DNA from: an uncultured Prevotella sp.
GTDB taxonomy: Bacteria > Bacteroidota > Bacteroidia > Bacteroidales > Bacteroidaceae
DNA: 15,785 bases
NCBI GenBank assembly: GCA_947072805.1
Contig: CAMTJK010000041.1
Location: forward strand, 1 to 15,785
Reading direction: 5' to 3'
The notes beneath the pieces were generated by a model. The model was not told where the DNA came from and made no database searches. It worked only from the letters and a program-made list of their open reading frames with translations. The position numbers and the translations under genes are program-made. This document shows positions 7,533-15,539 of the stretch, piece after piece. Position 1 is the first letter of the stretch. Each line of letters starts with the position of its first letter.

Positions 7533-8675
7533 TTATTTACGCTGGAATTCGTATTTGTCTGCAAACTTATGTCGTATAAGGAGATGTATGTTTTGCCAGA
7601 GTATTCTTATTTCCATGAATGGTATCATAAAGTAGTTAATCCTTTCTTTGAAAACTTTGAATGCTTTCTGTGCAATTATAATACGTAAAACAAGAGATAA
7701 TATGAGACAGAATGCAGCGGTAATTGTCATGATGATGTTGCTTGATAATATGGAATATGTCAATGCTGCAATGTCAATAAGATAGTTGAAATGCAACAAT
7801 GTAGTATCTGTATTCGTCAGTAATCTATAACTGAAACTTCTTTTCAGATGTTGTCTTGTTTCCATATAATACAGATGTTCATTTTTCCATGAGGTTGATG
7901 ATGGAGAGTCTTGATATACAAAGCATTTCTCATCTACGGCAACGGCGGTTCTGGCTTCTTCTGAATATTCATTTACCAGAAAATCATATTCACCGCGAAG
8001 ATACTTCAAATTTCTCAAGAAACCGTTTCCTTGCATGAAAATACTCTTTCGTATAGCCAAATTATTGCCATTATATCTATAAGCAATACCGCGATAGGCT
8101 TTGTGCGCTAAGTAACAGAACGTGTGCAACCTTTCAAATCTATAATAAGTTTTTGCTTGTTGAGAATAGTTGGTGAAGCCGAGAACTATATCTGTGTTAT
8201 TGTTACAATAGTCCGACATTGATTGCAGCCATGTATTGCTTGTCGGACGACAATCAGCATCTGTAAGTATTAGCCATTCACTTTTTGCAGCTTTGATACC
8301 AATTGTAAGTGCAAGTTTTCTACGGCTTAGGTAATGGCTTGACTCGGGTATGAATGTGGTATATAGATTATGATACTCGTTCTTCAAGCGTTTCAACACA
8401 TCGTCTGTCCCGTCTGTTGAAGATTCATCAACAACAATCACCTCAAATTTGCTGTCATATATTTGATTGAGTATTGAAGGCAGATTTCTTTCGAGTTCTT
8501 TAGCTTTATCGTGGGCCGTTATGATGATGGAGAATGCTGTGGGTGTATGTTGTTCACACCTACAGATTCTCCACTTAATTAGTATACTTCTAAAAAAACC
8601 GTTGCATAAAGGTGTAATTAATGCCAGCAACAGCAGGAAGCAACATATGGTTATAGTCAGAAAGTCAAATATCAT
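7533..8675 (-). CDS. Membrane-anchored family 2 glycosyltransferase
   Basis: Predicted GT-A enzyme that transfers a sugar from a nucleotide sugar at the cytoplasmic membrane, probably for a surface glycan or glycolipid. An N-terminal hydrophobic segment (about 5-27) precedes the catalytic domain, which starts with FSIIITAHDKAKELERN (48-64) and continues with VIVVDESSTDGT (79-90) and the metal/nucleotide motif LTDADCRP (137-144). GNNLAIRKS (203-211) is a typical acceptor-side motif, and RGEYDF (227-232) may supply the catalytic acid/base. Residues 293-337 form one or two further membrane segments. No classical QxxRW motif is seen, so a processive synthase is not supported. Its ATG lies 2 bases after lysA and the next gene begins 12 bases on. 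Base composition is A+T-richer than in the his genes. Donor and product cannot be told from sequence. Confidence 0.87.
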   Translation of the reverse strand: MIFDFLTITICCFLLLLALITPLCNGFFRSILIKWRICRCEQHTPTAFSIIITAHDKAKELERNLPSILNQIYDSKFEVIVVDESSTDGTDDVLKRLKNEYHNLYTTFIPESSHYLSRRKLALTIGIKAAKSEWLILTDADCRPTSNTWLQSMSDYCNNNTDIVLGFTNYSQQAKTYYRFERLHTFCYLAHKAYRGIAYRYNGNNLAIRKSIFMQGNGFLRNLKYLRGEYDFLVNEYSEEARTAVAVDEKCFVYQDSPSSTSWKNEHLYYMETRQHLKRSFSYRLLTNTDTTLLHFNYLIDIAALTYSILSSNIIMTITAAFCLILSLVLRIIIAQKAFKVFKERINYFMIPFMEIRILWQNIHLLIRHKFADKYEFQRK

Positions 8676-8677
8676 GT

Positions 8678-9838
8678 TTATTTTAATTCATCACTCAGAT
8701 ATCCTTTTGGAAGTTTACGACAATTATATCCGGATGCCATGATTTCACCATAAGCACCAGCCGAACGTATCGCGATAAGATCACCTCGTGATGTTTTTGG
8801 GAGTTCAATTTGCTTTCCGAATACATCACTTGATTCACAAATCGGTCCGACAACTTCGTATAATTCTGTGTCTCCCGTACTGGAAATGTTTTCTATCTTG
8901 TGGTATGCTTGATATAAAGCTGGGCGAATCAGGTCTGTCATGCCGGCATCTACTATTGCGAATTGTTTTGCCGTACCATGCTTTATGTACAGAGTCCTGG
9001 TAATCAGAGAGCCGCATTGAGCAACCACGGCACGTCCCAATTCAAAGTGCAGATGCTGTCCTTTGCGCAGTTTTAGGTTGTTGGCATATGTATCGAAATA
9101 TTTCTTGAAGTCAGGAATTGGAAACTTGTCCGGATTATCATAATCAATACCAAGACCTCCGCCTACGTTTATGTGTTCGATAAATATACCGTCAGCCTCA
9201 AGTGTATCCTGTAACTCATTGATTCTATGACACAATGCAACAAAATCGTCCATTTCAAGAATTTGCGAACCTATGTGGAAATGAAGTCCCATAAATTTTA
9301 TGCTATTCATGCTTTTGGCCTTGGCTATAACATCTTTCATCTCTTCCATGGCTATACCGAATTTATTTTCGGCAAGTCCGGTGGTGATGTGTGCATGTGT
9401 GTGTGCTCCCACGTTGGGATTAATTCTGAATGCTACAGGGGCTTTTTTATTTTTTCTTTGTGCAATTTCTGCTATTACGTCAAGTTCGGCAATACTTTCT
9501 ACATTGAAACAAAATATGCTGTTGTCCAGTCCTGTTTCTATTTCCCAATCACTTTTTCCAACTCCGGCATAAACGACTTTCGATGCAGGGAAGCCTGCTT
9601 CAAGAGCAGCATTTATCTCGCCCCCGCTTACACAGTCGGCACCTAACCCATAGCGACTTATTATGTCAAGAATTTTAGAGTTCGCGTTGGCTTTAATGGC
9701 GTAATGTACAACGTAACCTTCATGTTTGCCGGCTTCTTCGTTGATAGCGGTCAGTGTCTGACGCAACAAATCTGCATCATAATAATAAAAAGGTGTCTGT
9801 ACAGAGTTTAATTTCTCTGTTGGGAACATTTCTCTCAT
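8678..9838 (-). CDS. lysA: Diaminopimelate decarboxylase
   Basis: Cytoplasmic PLP enzyme that decarboxylates meso-diaminopimelate to L-lysine, the last step of the pathway. The fold-type III alanine-racemase-like barrel is clear: YAIKANAN (46-53) with PLP lysine Lys49, HFHIGSQ (186-192), the phosphate-binding loop GGGLGI (226-231), ELGRA (266-270) where many homologues have EPGR, GPICESSDVF (331-340) with Cys334/Glu335 from the second subunit, and AGAYGE (360-365) with Tyr363. The 386 residues are shorter than E. coli LysA but match the compact Bacteroidetes form. A second in-frame Met at residue 4 is an equally plausible start. It follows lysC after 25 bases, so first and last dedicated steps of lysine synthesis are co-transcribed. 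Identification is secure. Confidence 0.97.
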   Translation of the reverse strand: MREMFPTEKLNSVQTPFYYYDADLLRQTLTAINEEAGKHEGYVVHYAIKANANSKILDIISRYGLGADCVSGGEINAALEAGFPASKVVYAGVGKSDWEIETGLDNSIFCFNVESIAELDVIAEIAQRKNKKAPVAFRINPNVGAHTHAHITTGLAENKFGIAMEEMKDVIAKAKSMNSIKFMGLHFHIGSQILEMDDFVALCHRINELQDTLEADGIFIEHINVGGGLGIDYDNPDKFPIPDFKKYFDTYANNLKLRKGQHLHFELGRAVVAQCGSLITRTLYIKHGTAKQFAIVDAGMTDLIRPALYQAYHKIENISSTGDTELYEVVGPICESSDVFGKQIELPKTSRGDLIAIRSAGAYGEIMASGYNCRKLPKGYLSDELK

Positions 9839-9863
9839 AGCTATTCTGTGTTGGGATGTGTTG

Positions 9864-11180
9864 TTAATTAAACAATGTCTTGCTTAGGCTTTGCAAAGCA
9901 CGCTTCTTGTCTGCCTCTTTTATTAGGAATGAAATGTTGTAATTTGAACCACCATATGAAATCATTCTTACAGGAATGTTTTTCATTGCTTCTGTGGCAA
10001 GTGTTTCAAAACCGACATTGCTCCAATCAAGATCTCCTACTACACATATAATGCACATATCACTGTCTACGGTAACCGTGCCGTATTTTTTCAGCTCATC
10101 AACAATTTCGTTCAGGTGTGAATTGTTGTCGATGCTCATAGAAACGCCCACTTCAGATGTGCAAACCATGTCAATGGGAGTTTGGTAACTCTCAAAAATT
10201 TCAAATACCTTACGCAAGAAACCGGTAGCAAGGAGCATTCTGCTACTCTTTATTTTTATGGCTGTAATGTTGCTTTTTGCAGCAACAGCTTTTATTTTTC
10301 CTTTTTCTGTTTTATTGCTTATAGTTGTTCCTTCTGCCTCTGGATCCATTGTGTTAAGCAAGCGCACCGGAATGTTAGCATATTTTGCCGGTTGGACACA
10401 AGTGGGGTGGAGTATCTTTGCTCCAAAATAGGCAAGCTCTGCAGCTTCCTCAAAGTGTAGCTGATGTACAGGTGATGTGTGATCAACTATACGTGGATCA
10501 TTATTATGCATACCGTCAATATCGGTCCAAATCTGAATTTCTTCTGCATTGATTGCAGCACCGATTAGTGATGCGGTATAGTCGCTTCCGCCACGTTGTA
10601 AATTGTCAATCTCACTGTAGGCATTGCGACATATAAATCCTTGTGTAATATATACCTGTGAGCCTTTTTCTTCTTCTAATAATGCAAGGAGATTTTTCTT
10701 TATATAAGGTAGATCCGGTTCTGAATTCTTATCGGTTCTCATGAAGTCGAGTGCGGAAAGAAGTGTCACTTTATAGCCTTGTTCCTTCATGTAGTTTGCA
10801 ACCATGTTGGTGCTTATTATTTCTCCTTGGGCTACAATGTTTTTTTCTTCAAAACTGGTGAAGAGTTCTTTTGTGAATGAACGCAAGTAATTAAACTCTT
10901 CTGTAATGAAAAGCCTGGTCTTTTCTTTCCATTCATCTGTGGAATATAGCTCATCAATGTGTTTGTTATATTTTTCTTCAAGTTTGTTTATGACTTCGTT
11001 TGCACCTTCCGGATTCTTTTTGTAAAGATAGTTTGAAATCTCTACCAATGAATTTGTTGTGCCAGACATGGCTGAAAGAACAACAAACGTCGGATTGCCA
11101 GATGCTGTGACGAGTTTGGTCACATTTTGCATACGTTCAGGTGAGCCTACAGAAGTGCCACCAAATTTCATTACTTTCAT
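9864..11180 (-). CDS. lysC: Aspartate kinase, monofunctional
   Basis: Phosphorylates L-aspartate with ATP, opening the aspartate family pathway to lysine, diaminopimelate, threonine and methionine. The kinase domain shows KFGGTSVG (5-12), QGEIISTN (118-125), QRGGSDYTA (195-203), WTDIDGMHNNDPR (218-230) and ELAYFGAKILHP (248-259). Two ACT domains follow (about 303-375 and 378-438), the usual site of feedback inhibition, including TSEVGVSMS (341-349). At 438 residues there is no homoserine dehydrogenase domain, so this is not a ThrA-type fusion. Pairing with lysA suggests lysine is the effector, but the inhibitor cannot be read with certainty. The gap to the upstream ATPase gene is 26 bases, the widest in the operon. 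Confidence 0.96.
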   Translation of the reverse strand: MKVMKFGGTSVGSPERMQNVTKLVTASGNPTFVVLSAMSGTTNSLVEISNYLYKKNPEGANEVINKLEEKYNKHIDELYSTDEWKEKTRLFITEEFNYLRSFTKELFTSFEEKNIVAQGEIISTNMVANYMKEQGYKVTLLSALDFMRTDKNSEPDLPYIKKNLLALLEEEKGSQVYITQGFICRNAYSEIDNLQRGGSDYTASLIGAAINAEEIQIWTDIDGMHNNDPRIVDHTSPVHQLHFEEAAELAYFGAKILHPTCVQPAKYANIPVRLLNTMDPEAEGTTISNKTEKGKIKAVAAKSNITAIKIKSSRMLLATGFLRKVFEIFESYQTPIDMVCTSEVGVSMSIDNNSHLNEIVDELKKYGTVTVDSDMCIICVVGDLDWSNVGFETLATEAMKNIPVRMISYGGSNYNISFLIKEADKKRALQSLSKTLFN

Positions 11181-11206
11181 AATTATATGTTTTTGTTTTG
11201 TTCAAT

Positions 11207-11929
11207 TTATTGTTGAGCCTGTTCGGCTTCTTCGTCATCGATTATTATTTCGTTGTAGTCTTGTGTCACCTCCTTTAGTGAACCATTCTTGCAACAATAA
11301 ACTATTCCGGGATATTTGTTTACAAGAACCATGTTGTGGGTGCTCATTACCACGGCTGTTCCTGTCTGCGAAATTTGTCTGAGCAGTTGTATTATATTGT
11401 CTGCTGTTTCCGGGTCAAGATTACCGGTTGGCTCATCGGCAATAATGATTTTAGGATTATTCAATATCGCTCTTGCAATGGCTACGCGTTGTTGCTCTCC
11501 ACCGGACAACTCATGTGGATACTTACCTGCTTTTTCCAACATGCCGACGTCTGCAAGCACTTCCGTTATGCGTTTGTCAATGTCGTCTTTTTTCTTCCAT
11601 CCTGTTGCTCTAAGTACGAAATAAAGGTTTTTATATACAGTCCTGTCGCTCAGTAGTTGGAAATCTTGAAATATTATTCCTAATTCTCTGCGCAATGCGG
11701 GAATGTGTTTGCGCTTCAAATTCTTTATATCATGTCCGTTTACGATAGCACATTCCGCGTCTTCAACGTCGAGTTCAAGATAAATGGATTTAAGTAGAGT
11801 ACTTTTCCCCGAGCCAACACGTCCAATGATATAGATGAATTCTCCTTCATCTACATGAAAATCCACATTGCACAGAACAGGTTTCTCATTTGTCTGATAT
11901 ATGGATACCTTTTTATAATCTATGAGCAT
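11207..11929 (-). CDS. ftsE: FtsE-type ABC transporter ATPase (cell division)
   Basis: ATP-binding subunit that in the FtsEX complex pairs with the membrane protein FtsX and controls septal peptidoglycan hydrolases. Motifs: Walker A GRVGSGKST (36-44), Q-loop FQDFQLL (87-93), signature LSGGEQQ (141-147), Walker B IIIADEP (161-167), D-loop GNLDPET (169-175) and switch His198. The opening 'VSIYQTNEKPVLCNVDFHV' pattern and the QLLSDRTVYKNL segment (91-102) fit FtsE rather than a lipoprotein exporter such as LolD, but these subfamilies are close. The last ~15 residues are acidic and Gln-rich. No FtsX gene is nearby; the neighbours are hisIE (20 bases upstream) and lysC (26 bases downstream). The ABC ATPase call is certain; the FtsE assignment is likely. 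Confidence 0.85.
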   Translation of the reverse strand: MLIDYKKVSIYQTNEKPVLCNVDFHVDEGEFIYIIGRVGSGKSTLLKSIYLELDVEDAECAIVNGHDIKNLKRKHIPALRRELGIIFQDFQLLSDRTVYKNLYFVLRATGWKKKDDIDKRITEVLADVGMLEKAGKYPHELSGGEQQRVAIARAILNNPKIIIADEPTGNLDPETADNIIQLLRQISQTGTAVVMSTHNMVLVNKYPGIVYCCKNGSLKEVTQDYNEIIIDDEEAEQAQQ

Positions 11930-11949
11930 AAGAATATCCTGATGTCTTG

Positions 11950-12564
11950 TTAATGTTTATGCCAATTAGGATCGTGCCTAACCTGTAGTTCTTTGGCAAG
12001 GTCTTCTATGCGAAGTCCTTTTTCGGTAAGCAGTACTATGAGGTGATATAGCATGTCGGCACCTTCATATACTAATCTTTCATTGGTTCCATTTACGGCT
12101 TCTATTACGGCTTCAAGCGCCTCTTCTCCGACTTTTTGTGCCATTCGGTTAATGCCGTCTTTGAATAAAGACGTAGTGTAGCTGCCTTCCGGCATTTCTT
12201 CATGGCGTTTTTCTATAAAATCCTGTAGATCTTTCAGGAATAGAAGCGGGTTACTGTCGTTGGCTTCTCCCCAGCAGGTTGCTGTTCCCTTATGGCATGT
12301 AGGTCCTTCTGGGTGTACTTGTACGAGAAGCGTATCGTTGTCACAATCTACGTCTATGCTTGCTAAGTTGAGGTAATTGCCTGAGGTTTCTCCTTTTGTC
12401 CAAAGGCACTTTCTGCTTCTGCTATAAAAGGTAACGCGCTTAGAGCTTATTGTCTTTTCGTAAGCCTCTTTGTTCATATATCCGAGCATAAGAACGTTTT
12501 TTGTTGTAGCGTCTTGTATAATAGCCGGGACAAGTCCTCCCGCTTTATTGAAGTCTATCACCAT
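11950..12564 (-). CDS. hisIE: Bifunctional phosphoribosyl-AMP cyclohydrolase / phosphoribosyl-ATP pyrophosphatase
   Basis: Fused enzyme for steps 2 and 3 of histidine synthesis: it removes pyrophosphate from phosphoribosyl-ATP and opens the adenine ring of phosphoribosyl-AMP. The N-terminal cyclohydrolase domain (about 1-108) carries DCDND (73-77) for magnesium, and the zinc ligands Cys74, Cys90 and Cys97 in the GPTCHKGTATCW stretch (87-98). The C-terminal pyrophosphatase domain (about 110-204) has KVGEEALEAVIEA (144-156) and YEGADMLYHL (166-175), the acidic helices of the MazG-like fold. The 204 residues match the usual length of the fusion. It follows hisF after 14 bases. Identification is secure. 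Confidence 0.98.
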   Translation of the reverse strand: MVIDFNKAGGLVPAIIQDATTKNVLMLGYMNKEAYEKTISSKRVTFYSRSRKCLWTKGETSGNYLNLASIDVDCDNDTLLVQVHPEGPTCHKGTATCWGEANDSNPLLFLKDLQDFIEKRHEEMPEGSYTTSLFKDGINRMAQKVGEEALEAVIEAVNGTNERLVYEGADMLYHLIVLLTEKGLRIEDLAKELQVRHDPNWHKH

Positions 12565-12578
12565 AATAATTGCAAATG

Positions 12579-13337
12579 TTATAACCTTATGTTTATGTTT
12601 TCTTCTCGCAGATATTGTTTCAGTTCCTTGATATCTATCTCCCCAAAGTGAAATACGCTGGCGGCAAGAGCTGCATCCGCATGGCCGATATTGAACACGT
12701 CTTTGAAATGTTCTTTGCTTCCCGCTCCGCCACTTGCTATTACAGGGATGGATAATATATCTGTCATCTTGGCAAGAGCCTCGTTTGCATACCCGGATTT
12801 CACCCCATCGTGGTTCATGCTTGTGAATAATATTTCACCGGCGCCCCTTTCCTGCATCTCATGCGCACGCTCAAACAGTTCATATTCAGTCCGTTCTCTT
12901 CCTCCTTTCACGTAACAGTACCAGCGCCCCTCATCGAAACGTGCATCCAGGGCACATACACATACCTGACTTCCAAATCGTTTGGCTATATTGTCGATTA
13001 GTGATGGGTTGCGGAATGCGGCGCTGTTAATACTCACTTTATCGGCACCGGCAAGCAACAGTCGTTCCACGTCTGCCAGTTCGTTTATTCCTCCTCCCAC
13101 GGTAAAAGGTATGTTTATTTCCGAAGCCACACGCGTTACCATTTCTGTGAATGTTTTACGCTCTTCGTAACTGGCTGTGATGTCAAGGAATACAAGTTCA
13201 TCGGCACCTGCTTCACTATATGCTTTGCCTAATTCAACGGGGGCACCTGCTGTACGCAGGTGAATAAAGTTTGTGCCTTTTACGGTTTTCCCGTCTTTCA
13301 CATCTAAGCAAGGTATTATCCGTTTTGCCAGTCCCAT
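12579..13337 (-). CDS. hisF: Imidazole glycerol phosphate synthase, cyclase subunit
   Basis: With HisH this subunit condenses ammonia with PRFAR to give imidazole glycerol phosphate and AICAR, the branch to purines. It is a (beta/alpha)8 barrel of 252 residues. The catalytic aspartates are Asp12 in IIPCLDVKDG (7-16) and Asp131 in CALDARF (128-134). Phosphate-binding loops are GGGIN (81-85), SINSAAF (102-108) and ASGGAG (201-206), with MNHDGVKSGY at 174-183. The start used is the only reasonable one, since the next Met is residue 66, so the gene overlaps the end of hisA by 22 bases; this suggests tight coupling to HisA, which makes its substrate. Identification is secure. Confidence 0.98.
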   Translation of the reverse strand: MGLAKRIIPCLDVKDGKTVKGTNFIHLRTAGAPVELGKAYSEAGADELVFLDITASYEERKTFTEMVTRVASEINIPFTVGGGINELADVERLLLAGADKVSINSAAFRNPSLIDNIAKRFGSQVCVCALDARFDEGRWYCYVKGGRERTEYELFERAHEMQERGAGEILFTSMNHDGVKSGYANEALAKMTDILSIPVIASGGAGSKEHFKDVFNIGHADAALAASVFHFGEIDIKELKQYLREENINIRL

Positions 13338-14041
13338 AATTTCTTCAGATCAATTTTTCCTTCATATATAGCTTTCCCGAACACCACAGCCGGTATTCCG
13401 GCTTCATCAAGTGCCTGGATATCTTCTGCGCAAGATACACCGCCGCTTGCAATAAGATGCAAATCCGGATATCTAGTCATAATATCTTTATACAAACCAA
13501 TGGCTGGTCCGGATAGTGTACCGTCTTTTGAAATGTCGGTGCAGAGTACATTTCGTATACCGAGTTCCACATATTTGTCAAGAAAATCTGTCAGCTCTAT
13601 TTCAGCGTCTTGCTTCCAGCCGTTTATGGCAATAAGTCCATTGCGGACATCGGCTCCCAGAATTATCCTTTCGGCGCCATATTTTTTTATCCAGGATGTA
13701 AATAAGGTGGGCTCTGTTACTGCAACGGAGCCAACTGTTATCATTGAGGCACCGTTTGCAAATGCAGTTTCAATATCGTTCTCTCCTTTGATGCCTCCAC
13801 CAAAATCTACGGTCAGTGCTGTATTATCGGTGATGGATTTCAGGGTTTTTACGTTTACGATGTGTTTAGATTTTGCACCGTCCAGGTCTACCACGTGAAG
13901 TCTCTTGTATCCGATGTGCTCGAATTGTACGGCCATTTCTGCCGGATTTTCCGAGTAAACAGATTTCTTGTCGTAGTCGCCTTTGGTAAGCCGTACGCAG
14001 TTTCCGTTTATTATGTCGATTGCAGGTATTAGTTCGATCAT
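13316..14041 (-). CDS. hisA: ProFAR isomerase (phosphoribosylformimino-AICAR ribotide isomerase)
   Basis: Converts ProFAR to PRFAR, the substrate of HisF/HisH, by an Amadori rearrangement. It is a half-barrel-duplicated (beta/alpha)8 protein of 241 residues, the typical length, homologous to HisF. Catalytic residues are Asp9 in IPAIDII (5-11) and Asp131 in GADVRNG (129-135). Phosphate sites are FGGGIKG (80-86) and ASGGV (198-202), and TDISKDGTLSGP (168-179) is a family hallmark. The ATG overlaps the hisH stop as ATGA, and its 3' end overlaps hisF by 22 bases. Identification is secure. Confidence 0.97.
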   Translation of the reverse strand: MIELIPAIDIINGNCVRLTKGDYDKKSVYSENPAEMAVQFEHIGYKRLHVVDLDGAKSKHIVNVKTLKSITDNTALTVDFGGGIKGENDIETAFANGASMITVGSVAVTEPTLFTSWIKKYGAERIILGADVRNGLIAINGWKQDAEIELTDFLDKYVELGIRNVLCTDISKDGTLSGPAIGLYKDIMTRYPDLHLIASGGVSCAEDIQALDEAGIPAVVFGKAIYEGKIDLKKLWDWQNG

Positions 14042-14628
14042 AGTTCCAGGAAGTTTTTAAGAATTGTTTCTCCCACGCTTCCACTTTTTTCCGGATGGAA
14101 TTGTGTTGCATAGAAGTTGTCTCTGCACAGTGCTGCGCTATATGGCTGTATATAATTTGCTGTGGCTATTGTCGAACTGCAGAGTGGAACGTAGTAGCTG
14201 TGAACAAAATATACGAAGTCGTTTTCGTTCAGTCCTTTAAACAAGGGACTTTTCAAATTGGTTATGGAGTTCCATCCCATTGCTGGCACTTTGTCTTCGT
14301 GCCTTTGGGGACAAAACTTCTTGACTTCTGTGTCGAAAATTCCAATACAGTCGGTATTACCTTCTTCCGAGTGCTTGCATAGCAGTTGTTGCCCTACACA
14401 TATTCCTAACACGGGTTGGGTTAGGTGTCTTATAGTTTCATCTAGTTTATGCTCGCGCAGATATCTCATTATTCCACTGGCTTCACCCTGACCGGGAAAG
14501 AGCACCCTGTCGGCATTTGCCAGCACAGCAGCATCGTCAGTAAGACAAGGCTCAATGCCCAGTCTTTTCAGTGCATTTACCACCGAGTATATGTTACCTG
14601 CGTTATATTTTATTATAGCAACGTTCAT
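14038..14628 (-). CDS. hisH: Imidazole glycerol phosphate synthase, glutaminase subunit
   Basis: Class I glutamine amidotransferase that supplies ammonia to HisF. The triad is Cys77 in GICVGQQLL (75-83), His178 and Glu180 in TQFHPEKSG (175-183). The N-terminal KYNAGNIYS (7-15) and FVHSYYVP (141-148) are typical. Two positions differ from the usual family consensus: the oxyanion strand reads PGQG (45-48) rather than PGVG, and the nucleophile elbow reads GICVGQQ rather than GICLGMQ. The gene starts within the purU stop (TAATG, one shared base) and overlaps hisA by ATGA. At 196 residues it is full length. Identification is secure; the effect of the two glutamines is unknown. Confidence 0.97.
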   Translation of the reverse strand: MNVAIIKYNAGNIYSVVNALKRLGIEPCLTDDAAVLANADRVLFPGQGEASGIMRYLREHKLDETIRHLTQPVLGICVGQQLLCKHSEEGNTDCIGIFDTEVKKFCPQRHEDKVPAMGWNSITNLKSPLFKGLNENDFVYFVHSYYVPLCSSTIATANYIQPYSAALCRDNFYATQFHPEKSGSVGETILKNFLEL

Positions 14629-15491
14629 TAACTGAAAATGATGGTCTTGTTATGGTACGTAAGTATTTTTCTTTCGATATGTTTCGTAACTGCACGCGAG
14701 AGCACGATTTTTTCGAGGTCTCGTCCTTTCAGAACAAGGCTTTCCGGAGTGTCTTTATGACTTATTCTCACCACGTCCTGCTCGATTATCGGTCCGGCGT
14801 CAAGCTCGTTCGTAACATAGTGACTTGTGGCTCCTATTATTTTCACGCCGCGTTCCCATGCCTGATGATATGGTTTGGCACCGATGAATGCCGGCAGAAA
14901 AGAGTGGTGTATGTTTATTATGTGGTTGGGATATTGTTTTATCATGTCTTCACTTATTATCTGCATATAACGTGCTAACACGATAAAGGTAACATTTTCT
15001 TTCCTCATCAGTTCCATTTCTGCTTTTTCCACATCCTGCTTGTTGGAATGGTCTTTGTTAATAGACCATACGTGATACGGAATGCCAAACTGTTCGGCGA
15101 CATAACGCAAATCTTCATGATTGCTTACTATGCATGGTATATCTACACGCCATTCTCCTGCTTTATATCGGGCCAAAAGGTCATACAAACAGTGGCTCAT
15201 CTTGCTTACGAAGATAGCCATTCGCGGTTTTACATCATTAAAGTAAAGATTACATTCCATCTCATATCTTTGTGCGTATAAGGTATTTATGTATTCCTTT
15301 ATTTTGTTACGTGGAATGAGAAAATTGTCAAGCTCCCATTCAATGCGCATAAAGAACATACCGTCCTGCCTGTCTACGTATTGATCAAGATAAACGATGT
15401 TACCCTGATTGTCAGTTATAAACTTAGTAATCTCCGATATAATGCCCAATCTATCGGGGCAATGCAGAAGTAAAATCGCCGTTGGCTTCAT
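14628..15491 (-). CDS. purU: Formyltetrahydrofolate deformylase
   Basis: Hydrolyses 10-formyl-THF to formate and THF, adjusting the one-carbon pool. An N-terminal ACT domain (about 5-85, opening LLHCPDRLGIISEI at 8-21) is followed by a formyltransferase-type catalytic domain (about 88-287). Catalytic residues are Asn193, His195 in NIHHSFLPAF (193-202) and Asp231 in NELDAGPI (228-235); ARYMQIIS (173-180) is a family marker. The length of 287 residues is close to E. coli PurU. The ACT domain separates it from methionyl-tRNA formyltransferase and PurN. It heads the long operon, directly before hisH. A short leader ORF ends in an ATGA overlap with this start codon. In E. coli the enzyme responds to glycine and methionine; the effectors here are unknown. 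Confidence 0.97.
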   Translation of the reverse strand: MKPTAILLLHCPDRLGIISEITKFITDNQGNIVYLDQYVDRQDGMFFMRIEWELDNFLIPRNKIKEYINTLYAQRYEMECNLYFNDVKPRMAIFVSKMSHCLYDLLARYKAGEWRVDIPCIVSNHEDLRYVAEQFGIPYHVWSINKDHSNKQDVEKAEMELMRKENVTFIVLARYMQIISEDMIKQYPNHIINIHHSFLPAFIGAKPYHQAWERGVKIIGATSHYVTNELDAGPIIEQDVVRISHKDTPESLVLKGRDLEKIVLSRAVTKHIERKILTYHNKTIIFS

Positions 15492-15523
15492 TCTCTTGAT
15501 ATTGCGTTGTCTTTTATAATCAT
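15488..15523 (-). CDS. Possible 11-residue leader ORF overlapping the purU start
   Basis: ATG at 15523-15521 opens an 11-codon frame (MIIKDNAISRE) ending in TGA at 15490-15488, which overlaps the purU ATG as ATGA. It lies inside the predicted 5' leader, about 12 bases after the expected transcription start. The peptide has no run of His or another amino acid that would suggest classical attenuation. Translational coupling to purU is possible, but chance is a real alternative for so short a frame. Confidence 0.25.
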   Translation of the reverse strand: MIIKDNAISRE

Positions 15524-15539
15524 GCTTTCAATTGATTGG

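Noticed and set aside
6414..8675. The glycosyltransferase pair as part of a capsule or mobile-element cluster
   Set aside because: Only two such genes are present, with no flippase, polymerase, integrase, transposase or flanking repeats, and they sit in tight operon spacing with housekeeping genes.
9227..9646. A 139-codon + strand frame antisense to lysA
   Set aside because: It overlaps conserved LysA motifs, is Cys/Phe/Tyr-rich, and shows no family signature or independent promoter.
15492..15539. A histidine attenuator or riboswitch in the operon leader
   Set aside because: The predicted leader is only about 44 bases, has no run of His codons and no competing hairpins, and is too short for a known amino acid riboswitch or T-box.
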